Origin: an uncultured Prevotella sp.
GTDB taxonomy: Bacteria > Bacteroidota > Bacteroidia > Bacteroidales > Bacteroidaceae
Direction of reading: 5' to 3'
Length of the DNA: 21,818 bases
NCBI GenBank assembly: GCA_934230965.1
Contig: CAKQFW010000009.1
Location: 1-21,818, forward strand
Position numbers and translations under genes: made by a program
Part shown: positions 14,520 to 21,818 of the stretch, piece by piece
Position numbering within the stretch: the first letter of the stretch is position 1
How the letters are laid out: every line of letters begins with the position of its first letter
Notes under the pieces: generated by a model
Databases searched by the model: none
Told to the model about the DNA's origin: nothing
The model's input: only the letters and a program-made list of their open reading frames with translations

Positions 14520-17258
14520 TTATCTCTTCACCATTTTCTTTCCCTTTTCAGTTACCACAATGCCACGAAAGGTAGTGGGGGCTACGCGGCCGTCTAAGGT
14601 GTAGTGACGAAGAGGCTGGAGGTTTTCTTCTGCCTCGACCTGGTTGATGCCCGAGGGCACGCTAAAATGGGCGTATAACGAAGCGTCGGGGTCTATGGTA
14701 GCGCCAGCGGTAAAGGCATTGCCTCCCTCGGCAGCATCGAACCAGCCATCAAACTGCATACCTTCTTTCGAGGGGTTATTGGCGGGCAGCACCAGTTTTC
14801 CGTTATTAAAGGTAGTCTCATACTGCATGGCATCCACATAAAAGTAGGCACGCTGCACGGCCTGTCCCTCAACCAGCAGCACGGGGTGGCTGTCGGCCAC
14901 TGAAAGGTCTTGTCCGAACACAGCCTTCTCTTGATCAAGGTTCAGCAGATAGCACAACATACCGCTGTGTACATCGTTTTCACTAACCTGAGTGGCGTTC
15001 TTATCTTCGGGCAAGGTGTTAATGGCATAGTTGGTGCCGAGAACAGTGTGCGTCTTCACGCCCGTCGACTTTGCCGAAACCACAGCATAGTTGGTGGGCT
15101 GGGTGCCTGTGCACAGCAACTGTCCGCTCACATAATTGTTTTTAATGGTAAGCACACCTTTCGACAGGTTAGCGTAACCTATGATGGCCGCGCCATAGGT
15201 GCACGAGGCCGATGAGGAGTTCTTCACGGTGCCCGTCATCCAGCAGTTTTCAATACTGCCCACAGCGCCTTCTACCGTACTGTTTGCCGTACCTACCAAT
15301 CCGCCGTAACCCTTGGTCTTGGTGTTGGTGGCGCCAATGGTCATGGTGCCCTCATACGAGCAGCCCTCTACACGAGTGGCCTTCATACGACCAATGAGTC
15401 CGCCCTGATAGATACCACAGCCACCTTCGCCCTCAATGTCAACCTTTGCGTGGCAGTTGCTAAGCGCCTTCAGCGCATTGGCCAGACCTATGAACGAACC
15501 ATAGTCGGCATTTTTTGCCGTTGGCAACTTCTTCACCACCATTTTTCCCTCAAGGTTTAGGTCGCTGATGGTGCCCGCGCCATTCGTTTGACCAATAAAG
15601 CCACTGACAGCGTCGGCAGCGGTAGGCTCAAGATACAGGCCACTAATGGTGTGGCCTTGGCCCTTGATGCTTCCGTTATAATATTTGGCCTTACCAATAG
15701 GTGTCCATTTATGTCCGCCCAGGTCAATATCTTGCGTGATGAGCATATTGGTTGCCGTGTTGCCTTGGTTTGAAATATTGGCCACCCAAGCCAGTTCGGC
15801 AGCAGCATTAATCACATAGCAGTTGCCCGACCCCAGCGCGGGTTCAGAAGTAGCGGTGCCATCCCAAGGGGTACCCGGGGCAATGCGCTCGGGTATGCCT
15901 ACTGTGGGGTCGAGGGTAGCGGTTTGTCCGTCGGCAGCCGTATATTGCAAGCTGGGCTGTATCTCGATGGCGTAGAGGCCGTCAATGCCGTCGCCCTGTG
16001 CGCTGGCCGTCTCGGCATCAACATACACACGGCCGTTAACGTCAGGAGCAATGGCGTGCTGCACAATGGTAGCAGGTTGCCCAGCGTTGAGATACGACAG
16101 TGTGATGTCGTAGGTTTGACCATGATACAGCCCTGTGAGCAACAACGAGCCAGGCTCGGTGGCGCTGAACGCCTTGTTCACACTCACCCTTACGGCAGTG
16201 GGAACAAAGGCATCATCAATCAGGTTTTCAGTCACCGCCATCGGGTCGGTGGCATTAATAAAGTTCCATTTCGAGCCCATCATCTCATCGGCCTTCTCGG
16301 TTTCGAGGCTGATGCTTACCTTGCGCGCCAGAGGCTGGTTCAGCACATCGGGGTTTACGCCCCACTTATCGCTGAGCGAGGTTATTTCCTTAGGCTTAGC
16401 CAAGGCTGCCGTTACTGCGTCGCGACACAACTGTGCCAGATTATCGCTAATGGTTGAGGGATGATAGGTAACGGTTTGTGGGTCGACCCCAAACACTACA
16501 GCAGCATAGGTCAAGCCCACGAGGTAGCGGCCATACTCAAAGTTCATGTGATAGCCATCGCGGTTCATGTTCTGACCAATATAGGTGGTGCGAGCGTTCT
16601 GTACAGCGGTGCCAGCGGGCACTACGGTACTGATGCCAGCCTGTTCAGCAGCACGGTAGGCACAGTCGATGATGGCGTTATACATCGTCATCTGGTCGTT
16701 GTTGTAAAGAGGAAAATCTTTGTAGGTAGACGAGGCATCGTAAGCCCATGTCATATACAAGAAAAACTTAGGATTGTGGTTCTTACCATTGGTTTTCACA
16801 TAGTTCATAAGGTCGGTAAGAAACGGAAAATAGTGGCTATACACGCCGCTATAGTTGTGGTCGGTTTGAATAACCACATAGTCCCACGCCTCATCTTTCA
16901 ATCCTACATCGAAGGTGGTATTAGCCTGTGCCGTATAGGCTCCCTCGGCATCAATCTTTCGATAATTGTAGATGGGGTTCTTGGCATTAATATATCCCAT
17001 GTGCATCTCAAGGGTGGTGCCACCCTTATAGGGGTAGCCCAAGATAACCTTCTTACCCACCGAGCGGAGGATGGGCGAAAGATAATCTTCTACGGCGTCG
17101 ACCGTGAACGAATTGCCTATACACAGCACGCGCACAGTGTCGTCGGTAGGGTCGGTAGAGGTGTCGGCTTCATTGGCCCGAGCCATATTGAAGAGGCCAC
17201 CCAGTACAAAGATAGCACACAGTGCCATAAGCTTTGTAAAGAAACGTGTCAATTTCAT
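14520..17258 (-). CDS. Secreted SGNH/DUF4886 hydrolase with GLUG-like repeats and C-terminal tail
   Basis: This 912-residue protein has a signal peptide (about 1-28). An SGNH-type hydrolase domain (about 42-290) follows: VRVLCIGNSFT carries the nucleophile Ser50, DYVVIQ lies at 126-131, and RDGYHMN gives the Asp234/His237 pair. Such DUF4886 domains are presumed esterases, for example on acylated glycans. A beta-sandwich-like linker leads to GLUG-like repeats (about 490-735; YNGSIKGQGHTISGLYL, GSFIGLANAL, GGLIGRMKATRVEGCSYEG, YGGLVGTANS), found in surface adhesins. A Listeria-Bacteroides-type repeat (FDGWFDAAEGGNAFTAGATI) comes next. The last 30 residues (HYTLDGRV ... FRGIVV ... GKKMVKR) form a sorting-like tail. 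It is 28 bp after the nuclease gene, so they are surely co-transcribed. Confidence 0.83.
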   Translation of the reverse strand: MKLTRFFTKLMALCAIFVLGGLFNMARANEADTSTDPTDDTVRVLCIGNSFTVDAVEDYLSPILRSVGKKVILGYPYKGGTTLEMHMGYINAKNPIYNYRKIDAEGAYTAQANTTFDVGLKDEAWDYVVIQTDHNYSGVYSHYFPFLTDLMNYVKTNGKNHNPKFFLYMTWAYDASSTYKDFPLYNNDQMTMYNAIIDCAYRAAEQAGISTVVPAGTAVQNARTTYIGQNMNRDGYHMNFEYGRYLVGLTYAAVVFGVDPQTVTYHPSTISDNLAQLCRDAVTAALAKPKEITSLSDKWGVNPDVLNQPLARKVSISLETEKADEMMGSKWNFINATDPMAVTENLIDDAFVPTAVRVSVNKAFSATEPGSLLLTGLYHGQTYDITLSYLNAGQPATIVQHAIAPDVNGRVYVDAETASAQGDGIDGLYAIEIQPSLQYTAADGQTATLDPTVGIPERIAPGTPWDGTATSEPALGSGNCYVINAAAELAWVANISNQGNTATNMLITQDIDLGGHKWTPIGKAKYYNGSIKGQGHTISGLYLEPTAADAVSGFIGQTNGAGTISDLNLEGKMVVKKLPTAKNADYGSFIGLANALKALSNCHAKVDIEGEGGCGIYQGGLIGRMKATRVEGCSYEGTMTIGATNTKTKGYGGLVGTANSTVEGAVGSIENCWMTGTVKNSSSASCTYGAAIIGYANLSKGVLTIKNNYVSGQLLCTGTQPTNYAVVSAKSTGVKTHTVLGTNYAINTLPEDKNATQVSENDVHSGMLCYLLNLDQEKAVFGQDLSVADSHPVLLVEGQAVQRAYFYVDAMQYETTFNNGKLVLPANNPSKEGMQFDGWFDAAEGGNAFTAGATIDPDASLYAHFSVPSGINQVEAEENLQPLRHYTLDGRVAPTTFRGIVVTEKGKKMVKR

Positions 17259-17286
17259 GTTAATATTGTTTTGTTGGTTCGTATTC

Positions 17287-19706
17287 TTATCTTAATAACT
17301 TCTTGCCATTCACAATCACGATGCCGCGATAGCTGTCGCTCACACGCTGCCCTTGCAGGTTATACGCTATATTATTAGTGGGACGAGCAGTGGGCGCCAC
17401 GTTTGGGGTGCTAATGGCCGATACGGCACCATACTCGTAGGCGCCGCGCACGCCAGCGCCACTGGTATTGCGAAGGGCGCCACGCTGGTCGGTGGTGAGA
17501 ACAGACTTAATGTCGGCATCATCGTCAACATCGCCTATGAAACGACTCTCGTTATAGTTGTCGGCAGGCACATCGTTAATGGTCTTGGTGCCAAACACGA
17601 GGCTTTTTACGGCCACAATGCGGGTGTCCGAATCGTCGGTAACATTGGCCACAAACTTGCCATCAACATTCTCGCCATCGAGCAAGGTGGCGAGGGCACT
17701 GAAGGCCGACGCATTGGTTGACATGAAGAGGTCGTTGTCAGAGAAATTCATGTGGCAATTGGCCGATGACGAGTAAACGTTGCGCTGCGTATCGACATGT
17801 GTTAGGTTGGTGAGATACACATCGCCACCAGTCGAGGCGTTTGAGCTGTTGCCCGCAATGATGTTATTGTAGAGGCGCACGGTGGCATCGGTGCTTACCT
17901 GTACGGCTGCACCACAGAAGTCGGTGGGCGTAGTGCCATCGGCCAGACAAGAAGCTTGGTTGCCCACAATAGTATTATTGACCAGTGCTACTGATGTGCC
18001 CTCGCCATTAAGGGTGAGCCAGATGGCCGAACCACCACGGTTATTGGCAGGCAGACCTGCCACAGCGGTAGCCGTAAGCGTATTGTTGGCAAATGTATTG
18101 TTTACGAAGCACACCTTGCTATTATACTTTGTGCGACTGGCATAGAAGGTGCCGGCTGTGGTGGCTACATTGTCGTAGAAGGCGCAAGCGCTAACGTGCA
18201 ACTGTGAGAACGCGCCTATGTAACAGGCGGCACCCATCGTGCCCTTGTTGTTATAAAAGAGGCTGTTGCGCACCGAGTAGCGCCAAACCAGTTCGCTGGT
18301 GTTGGCGGGTGTATAAAGTGCTCCGCCCGAGCCATACAGCGAGGTATTGTTATAAAACTGACAGTGGCTAACGTTTATTTGGCCCGAACAATACACACCA
18401 CCACCATTGCTGTAGGCTGTATTGTCGTGCACCAAACAGTGGTCAAGATGAACCATCGATCCCGTGCTATAAATAGCGCCACCCTGAGCCGTTGCGCCAC
18501 CCTGAGGGGCATTGCCGCCATGTAGGTCGAAGTGTGACAGCTCGAGGGCGCAGTTTTGGCTTACGGTGATAAGGTGGTTTACGTCGCCACACAGCTCGGT
18601 ATAGCCCGTTTGGGCACTGAAGTCGGCATTATAGCCACCCATGATGGTAAGCGACTTGTTTATCTTCACGGTGGCCGTCTTGCCCGAGCCAGGCAACGTC
18701 AAGCGGCCAGCCTGTATCATAAGGGTGTCGCCAGCCTGAGCGTTGGCAATAGCCTCAGCAATGTCGGCATCGGCGGTTAGGCGTTGGGTATGGTTAGGGG
18801 TGTAAGCGTTCAGCGTAATGGTGGCCTTGATGGCAAAGTGGTCGCTGGGCGTTTGCTTGCGGCCGTAGGTGTCGTTAATGGTCTTATAGAAAGACACCTT
18901 GGCGCCACGCACCCATATATAGTCGAGACGAGTGCTGGTGTGGTAGTTGGGGTCCCAAAAGTCTTGACCATTGACCTTATGTTTCGACAGCGTGCCATCG
19001 CCTTGCTCAATGCCTTGGGTGGTAGCGGCAGCGGTACGAGCGTCGAGCATGTAGCTGCCCATCATCTGATAGAAGGGTATGCGCGTCTTGCTCGAGTTAT
19101 GGTCGCCACACAGCACGACGGGGTAACTGCCAGCAATGGTGCGCACCTGCTGCATATTGATGCGTGCCTGCTCGTTTCGCGAGTCGTCGCCCTGATGGTC
19201 GAGGTGTGTCTCGAAGAAATAAAACACCTCGTCGGTGGCTTTTATGCGCAACTTGGCCCACACAGTAAAGCGTATGTTGTTAACATTGTATCCCAACTAA
19301 TGGTGGGACGTGTGAGGTCGGTGGCGAGATAATAAACGCCATCGTCGAGCAACTCAAACTTGTCGGTGCGGAAGAAGATGGGGTTGAAATTTTCGGTGGT
19401 GGTGCCAGGGCTCTTCAGGTCGCTATATTTCACCACGGTATAATCGGTAAGCTGCTGCTCAATATAGGCCAGGATGGGGCCACCATGACATTCATTTAAG
19501 CCTACAATGTCGTAGGCATTGTCTTTGAGGGTCTGCACCACGGCATCGCGACGTTGGCTCCAATCGCGCTCACCCGTATCGCCATTGCTGGGGCAGCGTA
19601 TGTTATAGGTACCAACGTTAAGTGTGGTGGTTTGTGCCAAGGCAACGGCAGCAAACAGTTGGCAGAACAGCACTTGTAGTGCGAAGAAAAGTTTATTCCG
19701 AGACAT
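17287..19706 (-). pseudogene. Secreted EEP nuclease/phosphatase fused to a beta-helix; broken by a frameshift
   Basis: Two overlapping frames together encode one protein of about 806 residues. Frame one gives a signal peptide (MSRNKLFFALQVLFCQLFAAVALAQ) and the start of an endonuclease/exonuclease/phosphatase domain: NVGTYNIRC (30-38) and VGLNECH with metal-ligand Glu72. It then runs off at PTISWD. The second frame resumes with GYNVNNIRFTVWAKL and supplies FFETHLDHQG, LCGDHNSS and the C-terminal SDHFAI. One missing G in the ggg run at 19292-19294 (plus-strand ccc) would join them as ISWGYNVNN. After the EEP domain comes a parallel beta-helix (about 330-700; repeated GGAIYS, GGGVYCSG, CQFYNNTS) and a tail (YNLQGQRV ... 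YRGIVIVNGKK). EEP enzymes include nucleases, sphingomyelinases and phosphatases; the substrate is unknown. A TTG at 19733 is possible but lies in a repeat, so the ATG at 19706 is chosen. Confidence 0.82.
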
Positions 19707-19710
19707 GGGA

Positions 19711-19776
19711 TTTTTTAGTTGACGAGTTGACAAGTTGACGAGTTGACAAGAACTTGTCTACTCGTCAACTTAAAAA
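19711..19776. repeat. 8-bp ttgacrag repeats with long hairpin
   Basis: Four 8-bp units (ttgacgag/ttgacaag) start at 19719. The last two form a hairpin with 18-nt arms (19733-19750 and 19753-19770, one T-T mismatch, loop aa). A T-run precedes the repeats and an A-run follows the hairpin. It fills the 72-bp spacer between two minus-strand genes. Confidence 0.8.
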
Positions 19777-19778
19777 AA

Positions 19779-21509
19779 CTATTTCACCACCTTCTTACCA
19801 TTCACGATAACGATGCCACGGTAGGCGTCGTTTACGCGCTGGCCCTGAAGGTTATACATATACTTCTGTGCAGCGGGCTTCTGAGCCTGTACACCAGCAA
19901 TACCAGTGGTATTGGCAAAAGCGTCGAAGGCGCCAGGGCAGTAGTCGGCATCGTCGTTGGCGTTACGCTTGGCACCCGTCTGGTCAACGGTTAGGTCGGG
20001 CACCTTGTAGCCAGTGGTGGCAAACAGAGGCTCGGTAGCCAACTGTGCAGCATAGGTGTTTACGTCGGCTACGTAAGGAGGATAAAACTCTTGTGCGGCC
20101 AAACCCTCAATATAGGTTTTGTTGGGCACAAGCACTTTGTCAGCGCTGGCGTTGATATCTTGCTCGCCAAAGAGGGCAGCAAAGGTGTTGGCAGCCTGCA
20201 TCGAATTGGTGGTACCCAGTTTGATGTAGCTCCACTTGTCGGCCTCAATCAATGGGAGGCATGAACCCGTAATGTTGAAGTTTTCAAACTCGCAACGCGG
20301 TTCAAACAAAGGTGCTGCCTCGCCCTTAGCAGCGTCTTTCATCACGATAGGTGCATAAGCCACGGTGCCATCGTCGGTACGTCCTACAACGATTGAGTTG
20401 TACATGTTAAAGTTGGCATCGGCAGCAATACGTAGGTCGGTACCTACCAGCGAACCTGGATTGGTAACCTCACCCGTCTCGGCATCGGTCTTATACAGCT
20501 CGGTGGGGTCGGCGGTACAGGTATTGCCCGCGATGGTAGAGTTGATAATATGTAGCTTACGTGTAGCGTTCTTGTCGCCATTGGCCACTACGCCACCGCC
20601 TTCGGCATAAGAGGTGTTGCCCGACACGGTACTGTTAATGATATACATCTCGCCAGCGGTAAGGGCTATGGCAGCGCCGTGGCGGTCGTCGAGGGTATTG
20701 TTATAGAAGGCGCAACGTTCAACAGTGCCACGCGAATAACGAATGTCGGTATTAATGTTTACACGCAAGGCGGCACCCGTTTGCACAGCGTGGTTGTTAT
20801 AGAAGCGGCAGTCGCGCAAGTTATACAGCGAGCCATACACGCTCATGCCCGATGCTTTGGCGGCATAGGTGTCGTGCACATCGCAGTTATACAGTTCGAG
20901 CCAGCCCTGCACAACGCTCAGGGCTCCCCAGCCCGTCATGGCATCGGCGGCCTCGCTGCTGGGCCACTCGCTCTCGTTATAGGCACACTTAAACTCGAAG
21001 CCGTGGAAGGTGAGAGGCTTCAGCGACGCATCGCTCACGGTGTAACGATCGTCGGCTGTATTCATGCCCTTCGAGCCCAGACGCATATTTACCAAGCAAC
21101 GGGCGTCGCCAGGCGATGCTACACCGTCGGCATTAAGGTCGCCAGAGAAGATAGTGGGAGTGGCCGATGGATAGGTGGGCCATGTGGTTATAGGGCCTTG
21201 TGTGGGGTCGCAACCACCTACAAAGATGTAGCCACGGTAGATGCGCTGTGCCACACCGCCAGCCTCAAGGGTGGGATAATAGGTACCGCCAGCAAAGAAG
21301 AACACGTCGCCGTTCTTATACTTCGAGTCGGCCTCTTTCTTCTTGGCCACGGCCTCGTTTTGGTAGATATCCCAAATGGTGAGGGCCTTGTCCCATGACG
21401 AGCCGTCGTTGCCAGTAGCGGCATTACCAGGCTTTACATAATAATCGGTTGCCATAACATTGGCTGAAGCAGCAACGGCTGCGGTAAGTAGTAAACCTTT
21501 TAGTTTCAT
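19779..21509 (-). CDS. Secreted right-handed beta-helix protein (choice-of-anchor Q type) with C-terminal tail
   Basis: This 576-residue protein has a signal peptide (cleavage after VMA, residue 20). It starts TDYYVKPGNAATGNDGSSWDKAL and continues DVFFFAGGTYYPT, the usual opening of Bacteroidetes beta-helix proteins. Later turns repeat the pattern C.FYNN (CRFYNNHAV, CAFYNNTLD, NSTVSGNTS, NSTIAGNTC), typical of pectate-lyase-like helices. DQTGAKRN...YCPGAFDA near the end matches the closing segment of choice-of-anchor Q proteins. The last 26 residues (YNLQGQRV ... YRGIVIVNGKK) are nearly identical to those of the downstream nuclease fusion. It may bind or process polysaccharide or act as an adhesin; no catalytic residues can be named. 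The flanking spacers both carry ttgacgag repeats. Confidence 0.85.
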   Translation of the reverse strand: MKLKGLLLTAAVAASANVMATDYYVKPGNAATGNDGSSWDKALTIWDIYQNEAVAKKKEADSKYKNGDVFFFAGGTYYPTLEAGGVAQRIYRGYIFVGGCDPTQGPITTWPTYPSATPTIFSGDLNADGVASPGDARCLVNMRLGSKGMNTADDRYTVSDASLKPLTFHGFEFKCAYNESEWPSSEAADAMTGWGALSVVQGWLELYNCDVHDTYAAKASGMSVYGSLYNLRDCRFYNNHAVQTGAALRVNINTDIRYSRGTVERCAFYNNTLDDRHGAAIALTAGEMYIINSTVSGNTSYAEGGGVVANGDKNATRKLHIINSTIAGNTCTADPTELYKTDAETGEVTNPGSLVGTDLRIAADANFNMYNSIVVGRTDDGTVAYAPIVMKDAAKGEAAPLFEPRCEFENFNITGSCLPLIEADKWSYIKLGTTNSMQAANTFAALFGEQDINASADKVLVPNKTYIEGLAAQEFYPPYVADVNTYAAQLATEPLFATTGYKVPDLTVDQTGAKRNANDDADYCPGAFDAFANTTGIAGVQAQKPAAQKYMYNLQGQRVNDAYRGIVIVNGKKVVK

Positions 21510-21540
21510 TGCAATGAATATTTAAATGGTTAATATTTTT

Positions 21541-21600
21541 AGTTGACGAGTTGACAAGTTGACGAGTTGACGAGCTGTTTGCTTGCCTAAGTTGACAAGG
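21541..21600. repeat. 8-bp ttgacrag repeats, second copy
   Basis: Four units of ttgacgag/ttgacaag begin at 21543, then an isolated ttgacaag sits near 21592. This matches the repeat at 19711-19776 and likewise lies directly upstream of a secreted-protein gene on the minus strand. Confidence 0.8.
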
Positions 21601-21610
21601 AGGTTTGCTT

Positions 21611-21818
21611 TTACTCTTCAACATGAATGGTGATGCGCTTTGTTACACCATCATACTGATATTGGGCATAATCGTATTGTGCCCAGAAGCTGAGCTCTAT
21701 GTCGCCAGCACGGGTGAGGGTTATCTCGGGCGAGATAAACTCGTTGGTGTCGGCGGTAGGCGTTACAAACATGGCCTTGGTGGCATAGTCGTAGTAGAAC
21801 CAGGATGTGGCGGCCTTT
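21611..21818 (-). CDS. Partial gene, C-terminal end of an unknown probable surface protein
   Basis: The last 68 codons and a TAA stop are inside the window; the start lies beyond its right edge. The peptide reads KAATSWFYYDYATKAMFVTP ... EFISPEITLTRAGDIELSFWAQYDYAQ ... TKRITIHVEE, a beta-strand-rich sequence such as found in extracellular Bacteroidetes domains. Unlike its downstream neighbours it lacks the YNLQGQRV-type tail. It is 101 bp upstream of the beta-helix gene on the same strand. It may be the preceding gene of the same operon. No family is recognised. Confidence 0.6.
   Translation of the reverse strand, partial: KAATSWFYYDYATKAMFVTPTADTNEFISPEITLTRAGDIELSFWAQYDYAQYQYDGVTKRITIHVEE

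Noticed and set aside
19733..19742. Upstream TTG start for the nuclease-fusion gene
   Set aside because: The added residues would be encoded by the ttgacrag repeat. The ATG at 19706 gives a clean signal peptide.
14520..21818. Polysaccharide utilisation locus of SusC/SusD type
   Set aside because: No TonB-dependent receptor or SusD-like gene is present in the window.

Overview
The window looks like a chromosomal segment of a Bacteroidales bacterium, most likely a Prevotella-type member of the Prevotellaceae (inference). The grounds are the WbqC-family and DUF2851 genes, PCMD/calycin-type surface proteins, Bacteroidetes promoter spacing (TTTG, then TAnnTTTG), genes with little Shine-Dalgarno signal, and C-terminal tails of the type YNLQGQRV...YRGIVIVNGKK. 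I see no rRNA, tRNA, transposase, phage gene or CRISPR array.

Layout: (1) 1-1188 carries no credible gene. It is a dense collection of at least seven repeat families. The most striking is at about 560-1085, where two inverted, homologous, cloverleaf-like palindromes flank eight tandem 23-bp units. (2) 1189-4527, minus strand, is dapB, lepB, wbqC-like: lysine/peptidoglycan precursor synthesis, signal peptidase I and a WbqC-family protein. Four copies of a GC-rich double-hairpin repeat lie in this region. Two sit 2 bp past stop codons and one is read through in frame as part of the WbqC-like protein. (3) 4906-8485, plus strand, is a three-gene envelope operon (PCMD lipoprotein, outer-membrane beta-barrel, calycin-like/PCMD secreted protein) with a good promoter and a rho-independent terminator. 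(4) 8578-13142, plus strand, holds DUF2851, a hotdog thioesterase, a short dprA, dusB and a DUF3332 lipoprotein. Several spacers carry in-phase 9-bp repeats. (5) 13279-21818, minus strand, is a run of secreted proteins: an unknown partial gene, a beta-helix protein, a frameshifted EEP nuclease/phosphatase fused to a beta-helix, and an SGNH hydrolase with GLUG-like repeats. A divergent SDF-family transporter follows. A perfect bidirectional terminator separates regions 4 and 5.

Together the window mixes housekeeping genes with cell-surface modules. Three neighbouring minus-strand proteins and the calycin-like protein share a related C-terminal tail, suggesting a common export or anchoring route. 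The least explained sequence is non-coding: the structured inverted pair at 560-1085, and a palindromic repeat that can be inserted into protein-coding sequence.
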